Part shown: positions 1 to 6,729 of the stretch, piece after piece
Position numbering within the stretch: position 1 is the first letter of the stretch
Layout: each line of letters starts with the position of its first letter
Assembly (NCBI GenBank): GCA_904501795.1
Contig: CAJGCK010000034.1
Coordinates: 1 to 13,214 of the forward strand
Source: an uncultured Clostridia bacterium
Lineage (GTDB): Bacteria; Bacillota; Clostridia; Christensenellales; Borkfalkiaceae
Direction of reading: 5' to 3'
Length of the DNA: 13,214 nucleotides
The notes under the pieces: generated by a model
Databases searched by the model: none
What the model was told of the DNA's origin: nothing
The model's input: only the letters and a program-made list of their open reading frames with translations
Position numbers and translations under genes: made by a program

Positions 1-15
1 ATGTTTAAAAAACGT

Positions 16-44
16 TTGACAAAAGGTTGTAAAATTTATATACT
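16..44 (+). promoter_or_regulatory. Promoter of rpsU
   Basis: A perfect -35 box TTGACA lies at 16-21. After a 17-bp spacer comes a -10 box TATACT at 39-44, five of six matches to consensus. The start of transcription would fall near 51, giving a leader of about 47 nt. That leader begins with a small hairpin, CTGC at 52-55 pairing with GCAG at 61-64 around a run of T. A strong housekeeping sigma promoter fits a ribosomal protein gene. Confidence 0.85.
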
Positions 45-97
45 TTATATGCTGCTTTTTGCAGACTAACTGCTTTTGGCAAAGGAAGGTGAAAAGA

Positions 98-277
98 ATG
101 AGTACAGTTAGAGTTGGTGAAAACGAAAATTTAGATAGCGCTCTTCGTCGTTTTAAGAGAAAATGTTCTAGAGACGGTATTATCGGCGATTTACGTAAAA
201 AAGAACACTATGAAAAACCTTCCGTAAGAAAGAAAAAGAAATCTGAAGCGGCAAGAAAAAGAAGCATTAAAGGCTAA
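98..277 (+). CDS. rpsU: 30S ribosomal protein S21
   Basis: This encodes bS21, a small basic protein of the 30S subunit involved in translation initiation. The 59-residue product begins MSTVRVGENENLDSALRRFK and continues into a lysine/arginine-rich tail ending KRSIKG, the usual length and pattern of the family. An in-frame start exists further upstream at 59. The ATG at 98 is preferred because AAGGAAGGTG (82-91) precedes it at proper spacing and because the family starts here. The gene has its own promoter upstream and its own terminator downstream, so it is probably monocistronic. Its usual clostridial neighbour, a YqeY/GatB-like gene, is not present immediately downstream. Confidence 0.97.
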   Translation: MSTVRVGENENLDSALRRFKRKCSRDGIIGDLRKKEHYEKPSVRKKKKSEAARKRSIKG

Positions 278-281
278 AGAG

Positions 282-319
282 ATAACCTACCAAAGATAGT
301 TGGTAGGTTATATTTTTTT
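282..319 (+). terminator. Rho-independent terminator of rpsU
   Basis: A perfect 12-bp stem pairs 282-293 (ATAACCTACCAA) with 300-311 (TTGGTAGGTTAT) around a 6-nt loop. A T tract follows at 313-319. It starts five bases after the rpsU stop codon. Confidence 0.92.
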
Positions 320-377
320 AACTGCGCAATAAAAGTAGAAAAAAGTCGAAAAATGTAAAAAAAAGGGAGAAAAGGGC

Positions 378-773
378 ATGCCAAACGAAAAAAGCATAAA
401 AGACTACGCAAAAGAAGCAAAAAAACGGTTAAAGCAAGGCTTTTGGCAAGAGTACGGTCAAAATTTAAAAAATGAAATGGAACGCGCCAGAGTTGAAGGT
501 ATACCCGAAAACAAGGTTAAAGAATATTACGCCGAACGCGTTGTTGTAAACATAAAAAACGGGAAAGCCGAAAACGAAGAATTTTATCAAAAGGTAAAAA
601 CGCTTTTAGATAACGAAGGCGAAGTAAGTAACGCGATAGGTCGCTTAACTGACGAAAAATTATACGATACGTTATCGTACGAAGAGAAACAGAGATACAC
701 TTTATCGCTGTCGGAAAAGTATTTATCGTGCGTTGAAAGGTATAACAAAGAAAAGGCGATAGAGAAAAAGTAG
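378..773 (+). CDS. Small charged protein of unknown function
   Basis: The product is 131 residues and very rich in Lys, Glu, Tyr and Asn. I do not recognise its family. It has no signal peptide, no membrane segment and no cysteine-based metal motif (a single Cys near residue 114), so it is probably a cytosolic, mostly helical protein. The start is supported by AGGGAGA (364-370) at about seven bases before ATG. It lies between two rho-independent terminators, which marks it as a separate transcription unit. No clear promoter was found in the short A-rich stretch upstream (320-377), so read-through from rpsU or a non-consensus promoter is possible. The minus-strand open frames overlapping it lack ribosome binding sites and have low-complexity composition. 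Reality as a gene is likely; function is unknown. Confidence 0.72.
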   Translation: MPNEKSIKDYAKEAKKRLKQGFWQEYGQNLKNEMERARVEGIPENKVKEYYAERVVVNIKNGKAENEEFYQKVKTLLDNEGEVSNAIGRLTDEKLYDTLSYEEKQRYTLSLSEKYLSCVERYNKEKAIEKK

Positions 774-861
774 AGCCTAAAAAAGCGACGAAAATAAATA
801 AACACAAATAAACAAAAAGCCAAAAAATGCGTTAAAAAACAAGATAAACGGCGAAAAACGT

Positions 862-903
862 GAGCGAAAGTGATTAAAATTGCAAACTTTCGCTCGTTTT
901 TTT
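862..903 (+). terminator. Rho-independent terminator after the small unknown gene
   Basis: A perfect 10-bp stem pairs GAGCGAAAGT (862-871) with ACTTTCGCTC (886-895) around a 14-nt loop, and a T run follows at 897-903. It lies about 90 bases after the upstream stop codon and separates the housekeeping part from the catabolic operon. The rest of 774-1022 holds only this terminator and the next promoter. Confidence 0.88.
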
Positions 904-963
904 GAATTGTTGCAATTTACCACGATAAATTTTGCTTAAAAAGTGAAAGTGAGTAAAAAGCAC

Positions 964-992
964 TTGACTGTATGGTTTATCTAAGTTATAAT
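964..992 (+). promoter_or_regulatory. Promoter of the PHP-SDR-aldolase operon
   Basis: The -35 box TTGACT is at 964-969 and a perfect TATAAT -10 box is at 987-992, separated by exactly 17 bp. It is well placed for the gene starting at 1023, with a ribosome binding site GGCGGAG at 1011-1017. The -10 box sits inside a perfect palindrome (986-1007), which suggests control by a repressor. Confidence 0.85.
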
Positions 993-1007
993 TTAATTAA
1001 ATTATAA
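986..1007. promoter_or_regulatory. 22-bp perfect palindrome over the -10 box, possible operator
   Basis: The left arm TTATAATTTAA (986-996) is followed directly by its reverse complement TTAAATTATAA (997-1007) with no mismatch and no spacer. It covers the -10 hexamer and the expected transcription start, the classic place for a repressor site. The sequence is wholly A/T, so chance symmetry is easier than for a mixed sequence. Its core AATTTAATTAAA (990-1001) recurs in the leader of the second operon at 6837-6848. Confidence 0.55.
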
Positions 1008-1022
1008 AAAGGCGGAGAACAA

Positions 1023-2297
1023 ATGAACGAAAAATATCTTAACGGGCTTAACGCTCCTACGGCAGAAGAACGTTTATCGGCACTAAAAGCCTTGCTTGAA
1101 AGCGAGACGGAGGGTGATAAACCTGTTCAAAGGCAAAACGACGCAAATAACCACATACATACCATCTATTCGTTTTCACCGTATTCACCGACCAAAGCCG
1201 CATATATGGCGTATAAAGCAGGCTTAACCAGTGCGGGAATAATGGACCATGACAGTTTATCGGGCGCTAAAGAATTTAAGAAAGCGTGCGAGATGTTGTC
1301 GCTTGGTCATACTTGCGGTGTAGAAGTTCGTGCAAAGTTCGATAGGGGATTTGGTAGAATAAACCACCCCGACCAAAACGACTGTATTTATATGGCCGCA
1401 CACGGTATACCCGAACAAAACGTAGACGCGTTCAACGAATACTTGTCGAGTTTTAGGGTAAAGAGAAACGAGCGCAACCAAAAAATGTGCAAAGCGATAT
1501 CGGACAAATACGGTAAATTTGGCATAACCTTAGATTTTAAGAAAGACGTGTTACCGTTAGCGCAAGCAGAGTTTGGCGGAAGCATAACAGAACGTCATCT
1601 TTTATACGCTTTGGCAGGCAAACTCGAAGGGAAGTTTGGTAGAACGCAAGCGCTTATTGATTTTTTGATTAATGATTTAAATTTGGGCGTAAGCGAAAGA
1701 ATAAAAGCGTTTTTATTAGACGCTAATAACGAACATTTTCTATACGATTTACTAGGCGTTCTAAAAGCGGATACTAAATTTTTCTATATAGACGCGGATG
1801 AAGAAATGCCGAACGCGGAAGACTTCGTTAAGAAGGCGATAAGTTTCGGCGCAATCCCTGCGTACGCATATTTAGGCGACGTAGGCGAGTCGGTAACGGG
1901 CGACAAAAAGGCTCAAACGTTTGAAGATTCGTATTTACCCGAACTGTTAAAAGAAATCAAAAAGATAGGCATAAAAGCGGTAGCGTATATGCCGACGAGA
2001 AACACCTCCGCGCAACTTGAAAGACTTGGCAAACTATGTAAGGAAAACGATTTGTTTGAAATAAGTGGTGAAGATATTAACTCGCCCCGCCAAAAATTCG
2101 AATGCGTTGCGTTAGCAAACCCGCAGTTTTCACATTTAATAGACGCGACTTGGGCGCTTATCGGTCACGAAAGCATTTCTACGGAAAAGGGCGTTAGCGC
2201 AGGTATGTTCTCAAAAGAAACTCAAACGGAAATACCCGAGTTAAAGGATAGGGTTCAAAAATATTCCGAAATCGGCAGAAAAACTATAAAAAAATAA
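1023..2297 (+). CDS. PHP-domain protein, probable metal-dependent phosphoesterase
   Basis: The 424-residue product carries an N-terminal PHP (polymerase and histidinol phosphatase) metal site. His44 and His46 lie in NNHIHTIYS, Asp75-His76-Asp77 in GIMDHDS, Glu101 in GVEVRAKF and His127 in MAAHG. These match the first four PHP motifs in order. The usual last motif (G-S-D-x-H) appears only as SGEDINSP at 348-351, so the final ligands are altered or lie elsewhere. The long middle and C-terminal part has no motif I can name. PHP proteins hydrolyse phosphate esters such as histidinol phosphate or nucleotides. With an SDR and two aldolases downstream, a sugar-phosphate phosphatase is a reasonable inference, but the substrate is unknown. 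It is the first gene of the operon, 34 bp before the next gene. Confidence 0.82.
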   Translation: MNEKYLNGLNAPTAEERLSALKALLESETEGDKPVQRQNDANNHIHTIYSFSPYSPTKAAYMAYKAGLTSAGIMDHDSLSGAKEFKKACEMLSLGHTCGVEVRAKFDRGFGRINHPDQNDCIYMAAHGIPEQNVDAFNEYLSSFRVKRNERNQKMCKAISDKYGKFGITLDFKKDVLPLAQAEFGGSITERHLLYALAGKLEGKFGRTQALIDFLINDLNLGVSERIKAFLLDANNEHFLYDLLGVLKADTKFFYIDADEEMPNAEDFVKKAISFGAIPAYAYLGDVGESVTGDKKAQTFEDSYLPELLKEIKKIGIKAVAYMPTRNTSAQLERLGKLCKENDLFEISGEDINSPRQKFECVALANPQFSHLIDATWALIGHESISTEKGVSAGMFSKETQTEIPELKDRVQKYSEIGRKTIKK

Positions 2298-2331
2298 AAA
2301 AGATATAAAAACACTAAAAAGGAGAATAAAA

Positions 2332-3108
2332 ATGAGTATAATCGATTTAAAAGGTAAAGTAGCAGTAGTAACCGGCGCAAGCCAAGGTCTTGGTGAAGCG
2401 TTAGCAATCCGTCTTGATAAAGAAGGTTGTAAAGTAGCAGTTTGCGATATCAACATAGAAGGCGCAAAAGCAGTTGCAAGCAAACTTAAAGATAGCGTTG
2501 CAATCGCAGTAGACGTAACCAAATACGATCAATGCGAAAACGCTGCGAAAATCGTTTTAGAAAAATGGGGCAAGGTAGATATTTTAGTATCTAACGCCGC
2601 AATCGTTAAGAGTGGAGACATTTTCTCGTTGTCACCCGAAGCGTTCAAACTCGTTACCGACATCAACTTAAACGGGTATTTCAACACGGTAAAAGCGTTT
2701 GCACCCTCAATGCTTGAGAAAAAGAGCGGAAGCATCATCCAAATCAACTCTAAATCGGGAAGAAAAGGCTCGTTCAAAAACGGCGCTTACGCATCGAGTA
2801 AATTTGGTGGCGTAGGTTTAACCCAAAGTTTAGCACTTGAATTTGCTGAATCAGGCGTAAGAGTAAACTGTATTTGCCCCGGCAACTTATTAAATTCACC
2901 GCTATGGGTAAACAGCTTGTTCAAACAATACGCTCAAAACCAAGGCATAACCGAAGAACAAGTAAGAGAAAAATATATCAACCAAGTACCTATGAAACGT
3001 TCTTGCGAATATAGCGATATAGAAGACGTAATGGTATTTTTAGCATCTGATTATTCGAGCTACATGACCGGCCAAGCGATCAACGTTACCGGCGGACAAC
3101 AAATGTAG
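2332..3108 (+). CDS. srlD: SrlD-like sugar-phosphate dehydrogenase (SDR family)
   Basis: This 258-residue short-chain dehydrogenase closely resembles sorbitol-6-phosphate 2-dehydrogenase (SrlD/GutD/SorD), which interconverts D-glucitol 6-phosphate and D-fructose 6-phosphate with NAD. The Rossmann motif TGxxxGxG is at 14-21 and Asp39 ends the second strand, which favours NAD(H). The active site is Ser140, Tyr153 and Lys157 in the standard Y-x3-K spacing. Stretches that recall the E. coli enzyme from memory are INSKSG (138-143), KFGGVGLTQSLALE (157-170), GNLLNSP (184-190), the QVPMKRSCEY region (218-227) and INVTGGQ at the C terminus. The ribosome binding site AAAGGAG is at 2318-2324. The exact sugar phosphate may differ, because no glucitol PTS genes are present here. 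Confidence 0.85.
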   Translation: MSIIDLKGKVAVVTGASQGLGEALAIRLDKEGCKVAVCDINIEGAKAVASKLKDSVAIAVDVTKYDQCENAAKIVLEKWGKVDILVSNAAIVKSGDIFSLSPEAFKLVTDINLNGYFNTVKAFAPSMLEKKSGSIIQINSKSGRKGSFKNGAYASSKFGGVGLTQSLALEFAESGVRVNCICPGNLLNSPLWVNSLFKQYAQNQGITEEQVREKYINQVPMKRSCEYSDIEDVMVFLASDYSSYMTGQAINVTGGQQM

Positions 3109-3158
3109 CATAAAAAAATCGGTGCAAAAGACGGACTATAATTTTTAAGGAGATAACA

Positions 3159-4448
3159 ATGAACTTTAATTTAATGCACCCTGCAGAACAAATAGTTCTT
3201 TTAATCAACAGAGTATATCAAAAAGGCTTAACGACCACGTCTGGCGGTAACCTTTCGATACTGGATAGCGAAGGCAACGTTTGGATAACCCCTTCGGGAA
3301 TAGACAAAGGCTCTCTAACGCCCGACGATATATGTAAGGTATTGCCCGACGGAACTGTAATAGGCAAACATAAACCGTCGGTAGAATTACCTTTCCATAA
3401 ACTAGTGTACGAAACCAGACCCGACGTCTCCGCCGTTTTACACGCACACCCACCGGCACTCGTAAGTTATTCTCTTATAAGGGAAGTGCCAAATGTAAAC
3501 ATAATTCCCACGCCTAGTCAAGTGTGTGGCAAGGTTGGAATTGCCGAATACGAAGTTCCAGGGTCGGACGCTCTTGCTCAACGCATAGTTGCCGAAATTA
3601 AAAAGGGCTTAAACGCCGTAATAATGGAAAACCACGGCGTTATCACTTGCGCCGACAACTTGTTTGAAGCCTTCAAACGCTTTGAAACGTTAAACTTTGC
3701 CGCATCGGTTGGCATAACGGCGTCTATTTTAGGTAAGCCCGAAGGATTAACCGACGAACAAATAGCCCTTCACTCAACTAAGGGTAAAGTTCAACTCGGC
3801 GAGTTTATTCCCACGACGTACAGTTCGGATGAACGCCGTTTAAGAAAAGAGATGTGCGCGCTAATCCACCGTTCTTACGACCAAGGCTTATTTACTAGTA
3901 CGCAAGGAACGTTCTCGGTAAGACTTAATAAAGACAGTTTTCTTATCACGCCCTACGGCGTAGATAGAAAATATATTGAGTCTGAAGATATCGTTAGAAT
4001 AGACTTTAACTGGCGTGAAGCGGGTAAAAAGCCCAGTCGTTCAACCCTTTTGCACAAGTTGATATACGACAAACACCCCGAAATCAATGCGATAACCGTT
4101 GCTCACCCCAAACACCTTATGGCTTTTGGCGCAACAAGAACGCCTATTGATAGTAGGACGATACCCGAATCGTATATAGCGATGAGAGATATAGGTAGAG
4201 TACCTTTCGGCACACCTATAACCAACCCGGAAATGATTTCTAATATGATAAGCGATAAATCGCCCGTAGTTTTAGTTGAAAACGAAAGCGTAATCAGCAC
4301 GGGCAAAAACCTAATCAATGCGTTCGATAGGTTGGAAGTTGCAGAGTTTACTGCAAACACCATAATTCACGCAAAGATGATAGGTAATATCGTTATGATA
4401 GACGAAAAACAGGTTGAAGAAATAAATAAAGCGTTCAATCTTAAATAA
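3159..4448 (+). CDS. Tandem-fused class II aldolase/adducin-like protein, second domain degenerate
   Basis: The 429-residue product contains two class II aldolase/adducin domains in tandem, roughly residues 5-205 and 222-425. Single-domain members are usually near 200-230 residues. Domain 1 has the full set: GGN (29-31), TPSG (44-47), catalytic Glu76 in PSVELPF, metal ligands His95 and His97 in LHAHPP, and His159 in MENHG. Domain 2 keeps the fold landmarks TPYG (264-267), AHPKH and VENES, but Glu76 aligns with Ser295, His95 with Val314 and His159 with Glu376. Only His316 survives, so it is probably non-catalytic and structural or regulatory. The family cleaves ketose phosphates such as fuculose 1-phosphate, with some epimerase members. 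The start has AAGGAG at 3148-3153. The next gene follows after 23 bp. Confidence 0.87.
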   Translation: MNFNLMHPAEQIVLLINRVYQKGLTTTSGGNLSILDSEGNVWITPSGIDKGSLTPDDICKVLPDGTVIGKHKPSVELPFHKLVYETRPDVSAVLHAHPPALVSYSLIREVPNVNIIPTPSQVCGKVGIAEYEVPGSDALAQRIVAEIKKGLNAVIMENHGVITCADNLFEAFKRFETLNFAASVGITASILGKPEGLTDEQIALHSTKGKVQLGEFIPTTYSSDERRLRKEMCALIHRSYDQGLFTSTQGTFSVRLNKDSFLITPYGVDRKYIESEDIVRIDFNWREAGKKPSRSTLLHKLIYDKHPEINAITVAHPKHLMAFGATRTPIDSRTIPESYIAMRDIGRVPFGTPITNPEMISNMISDKSPVVLVENESVISTGKNLINAFDRLEVAEFTANTIIHAKMIGNIVMIDEKQVEEINKAFNLK

Positions 4449-4471
4449 CTAAAAAAGAAAAGGATAACAAA

Positions 4472-5500
4472 ATGCAAAACACGATAAGAGATTTAATAGA
4501 TATTTCACAATACGCAGGTACTCGCGCCGATTACACGCAAGGTGGTGGTGGTAACACTTCGGTAAAAAACGATGAAAAGGGTATAATGCTCATAAAAGCA
4601 TCGGGATATAGACTTGCCGACATAGACGAAACAACCGCTTTCGTTGCGGTAGACAAAAAGAAAATTGCCGATTATTACGCAAGCGTTAACCTTGCCGAAG
4701 AAAAGGACTACGAAAAAGAAAGCGCAGAAGTTTCTAAAAACTCCGTTATCGATTTAGAAGGTGTTAAAACCCTTCGTCCAAGTGTTGAAGTTGGCTTTCA
4801 CGCAATCTTAAAAAAATACGTAATTCATACCCACTCGGTATACGCTAACGTACTAACTTGTGCGGTAGAAGGCGAAGCTCTTGCTCAAAAACTATTCGGC
4901 GAAAAAGACTACGGTTTTATATTCTTGCCTTACATTAACCCTGGTTTTGAACTTACCTTGGCTATGAAAAACAAGATAGACGAGTACGTAAAGACCAACG
5001 GCAAATATCCCGAAGTAATATTTATGAAAAATCACGGCTTGGTAGTTAACTCTGATTGCGTTGATAGAGTTAAAGCGGTTAATACAGACGTTAACGAAAC
5101 TATTCGCAACTATTTCGGTTTAGAAGACAATTTTAGATCGGTTAATTTAACTAAAACGCCCACGGGATTTATTTCGGATACCGCTATTGTAAAACTTTTC
5201 GTTGCTGAAAACGTTTTAGACAAAGCGTTTTTAGATAAATATCCACTTTATCCCGACCAACTAGTATACTTAAACAATATACTAGCACACTCGCCGGATA
5301 CTTTGGTGGTTAATAAGTGCAAGGTTTATTACAACACCGACCTTAAACAAGCCACCACTTTAGAAGAAACTCTTTCGGCATATCTTTTCGTTATAACCAC
5401 AATCAAAAATGCAGGTTTAACCGTTAATACTATGAACGAAAAAGAGGTTTACTTTATCAATAACTGGGAAGCGGAAAAATATCGTCGTTCGGTAAAATAA
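4472..5500 (+). CDS. Class II aldolase-like protein, YuxG/RhaD N-domain type
   Basis: The 342-residue product has class II aldolase features of the type seen in the aldolase half of bifunctional rhamnulose-1-phosphate aldolase/alcohol dehydrogenase proteins. These are GGGGNTSVK (24-32), KASG (42-45), RPSVEVGFHA with Glu106, metal ligands His119 and His121 in IHTHS, and His188 in KNHGLVV. All three zinc histidines and the catalytic Glu are intact. After about residue 210 comes an extension of about 130 residues with no dehydrogenase Rossmann motif, so this is not the full bifunctional enzyme. It is the last gene of the plus-strand operon. It probably cleaves a ketose 1-phosphate to DHAP and an aldehyde; which sugar is not readable. 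The preceding AAAGGA element (4459-4464) serves as ribosome binding site. Confidence 0.86.
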   Translation: MQNTIRDLIDISQYAGTRADYTQGGGGNTSVKNDEKGIMLIKASGYRLADIDETTAFVAVDKKKIADYYASVNLAEEKDYEKESAEVSKNSVIDLEGVKTLRPSVEVGFHAILKKYVIHTHSVYANVLTCAVEGEALAQKLFGEKDYGFIFLPYINPGFELTLAMKNKIDEYVKTNGKYPEVIFMKNHGLVVNSDCVDRVKAVNTDVNETIRNYFGLEDNFRSVNLTKTPTGFISDTAIVKLFVAENVLDKAFLDKYPLYPDQLVYLNNILAHSPDTLVVNKCKVYYNTDLKQATTLEETLSAYLFVITTIKNAGLTVNTMNEKEVYFINNWEAEKYRRSVK

Positions 5501-5553
5501 TTAGTAACGAATTAATAAAAAACAATAACGAAACAATAAAAAACCCCGTGTTA

Positions 5554-5587
5554 GTGGCGTAGCGATAGGGATTTATCGTTACGCCAC
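5554..5587. other. Strong hairpin inside the left end of the element
   Basis: GTGGCGTAGCGATA (5554-5567) pairs with TATCGTTACGCCAC (5574-5587), giving 14 pairs with one G-U and a 6-nt loop. It is the most stable local structure after the aldolase operon and may stop or slow plus-strand transcription, although no T tract follows. It shares bases with the long-range pair 5565-5572/5854-5861, so the two foldings are mutually exclusive in part. Confidence 0.75.
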
Positions 5588-5793
5588 AACTATATTTGCC
5601 TAACGGCAAGTTATATTGCTAAAAGCAGTGATATTTTGCTACGCAAAGTTTTATTTTCCCTTTCGGGAAAGTTGTGGCAAATATAATATAACTTTGACCA
5701 CAGGTCAAAATATAACGCAAGAAACTTGCATATCACTTTTAGCCACAAGGCTAAAAATATAACTTAAATCTTTAATTTTTGTGGTAAAGATAA

Positions 5794-5832
5794 AGCCCAC
5801 CATATTCCGCTTTTTGCGAAGTATAGTGGGCT
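5794..5832. other. Long interrupted hairpin inside the right end of the element
   Basis: AGCCCAC (5794-5800) pairs with GTGGGCT (5826-5832). The stem continues inward through ATA/TAT (5802-5804 with 5822-5824) and CGC/GCG (5808-5810 with 5816-5818) around a T5 loop, with two C-A mismatches. On the minus strand it lies downstream of the regulator's stop codon and is followed by a weak T-rich stretch. It could act as part of that gene's transcription end. Confidence 0.65.
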
Positions 5833-5909
5833 ACTCTTTTATTTTGAATTAATATCCCTATGACTATTGCAGTTTGCACACGGGGTTTTCGTTTTGCAAA
5901 TAAAAATTA

Positions 5910-6686
5910 TTAAAAGAAAGTGTTTTCAGGCGTTATAAGTTTGCATTTGGTTTCGGCTATCTTTTCAACGTATTCAATAGGTGGTGTTTTTTCGGTGATA
6001 AGATAATCTATATCACTAAAATCAAAGTCCTTGCACATAAAAGTTTTGTTAAACTTATTGCTATCGCAAAGCATAGCCACTTTATCAGAATTCTTGCGCA
6101 TTTGCTGTTTTAATTTCGCTTGCTCGATACTAGCGTCAGTAAATCCTGCTTTAAGGTCTAACCCCGTACACGAAATAATGCTAATATCTGCGTGAATTCT
6201 TGAAATATAGTCCATGGTGTCCGTGCCCGTTATCGAGTTAGAATGGTTTTCAATAAGTCCGCCCGCAATATAAATTTTAACACTGTTCGTTTGAGAAAGT
6301 AGTAAAGCGTTGCGAAGCCCTGTGGTTGTAACCGATAAATAGTTGTAGTTATTAAGTAGGGGAATAACAAACCCCGTAGTACTACTCGAATCGATAAAAA
6401 CCGAATCGCCGTTTTTAATAAACCTGGTCGCAAGCGTTGCAATTCTTTTTTTCGCAACGATATTCTCTTGTTCGCGAATAGCAAACGCCGATTCTTCAGC
6501 ACTTGACTTAAATGGCATAGCACCGCCGTGCGACCTTTTAATAAGTCCTTGTTTTTCCATAATCCTTAAATCACGCCTAATAGTCGCACCACTCACGAAA
6601 AGTTCTTGCGCAAGTTCTTCCACCGTTGCGGATTTATTTTTGTTCAAAATTTCTAAAATTTCTTCTTGTCTTTCAAGTGTAAGCAT
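5910..6686 (-). CDS. DeoR-family transcriptional regulator
   Basis: The 258-residue product has the N-terminal DeoR helix-turn-helix (residues 1-57: LTLERQEEILEIL, then TVEELAQELFVSGATIRRDL and the GLIKRSHGGA end). A C-terminal sugar-phosphate-sensing domain of the ISOCOT fold follows, with IDSSSTTG (98-105), AGGLIE (141-146) and DSNKF (208-212). An in-frame ATG lies 15 codons upstream at 6731. The start at 6686 is preferred because GGGGGTGA precedes it at good spacing and because MLTLERQEEI is the typical DeoR beginning. Family members usually repress sugar operons and release DNA when a phosphorylated sugar binds; SrlR and GlpR are examples. It diverges from the SorE-like operon and converges on the aldolase operon, so it probably controls one or both, and itself. 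Confidence 0.93.
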   Translation of the reverse strand: MLTLERQEEILEILNKNKSATVEELAQELFVSGATIRRDLRIMEKQGLIKRSHGGAMPFKSSAEESAFAIREQENIVAKKRIATLATRFIKNGDSVFIDSSSTTGFVIPLLNNYNYLSVTTTGLRNALLLSQTNSVKIYIAGGLIENHSNSITGTDTMDYISRIHADISIISCTGLDLKAGFTDASIEQAKLKQQMRKNSDKVAMLCDSNKFNKTFMCKDFDFSDIDYLITEKTPPIEYVEKIAETKCKLITPENTFF

Positions 6687-6729
6687 TTTTTCACCCCCAA
6701 AACGAACAAAACCAGTAAAAATCTTGTTC

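Larger units (their letters stand above)
5540..5889. repeat. Nested hairpin-array element with 12-bp terminal inverted repeats
   Basis: This fills the convergent intergenic region between the aldolase gene (ends 5500) and the regulator (ends 5910) and contains no credible gene. AAAACCCCGTGT (5540-5551) and ACACGGGGTTTT (5878-5889) are exact inverted repeats at its ends. Inside lies a second pair, ATAGGGAT (5565-5572) with ATCCCTAT (5854-5861). The interior is a row of short stem-loops at 5596-5609, 5617-5627, 5635-5647, 5655-5670, 5693-5709, 5717-5729 and 5737-5756, each with a different stem sequence. A 7-nt linker recurs between them: GTTATAT, GTGATAT and GTTTTAT at 5610, 5628 and 5648, then the reverse-complement form ATATAAC, ATATAAC, ATATCAC and ATATAAC at 5686, 5710, 5730 and 5757. 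The whole therefore has mirror symmetry and could fold as one branched structure in DNA or RNA. It may be a MITE-like mobile element, a bidirectional terminator, or both. No target duplication was seen. Confidence 0.75.

Noticed and set aside
1..69. 22-codon frame starting at the first base
   Set aside because: It overlaps the rpsU promoter and leader and has no ribosome binding site.
517..823. Minus-strand open frames opposite the small unknown gene
   Set aside because: No ribosome binding sites, low-complexity Phe/Ser/Leu-rich products, and a better supported plus-strand gene overlaps them.
3137..3142. TATAAT between the SDR and fused aldolase genes
   Set aside because: There is only an A run at the -35 distance, so an internal promoter is not supported.
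5596..5763. CRISPR array interpretation of the repeated modules
   Set aside because: Linkers are only 7 nt and change orientation, the intervening units are short hairpins of varying length, and no cas gene is nearby.
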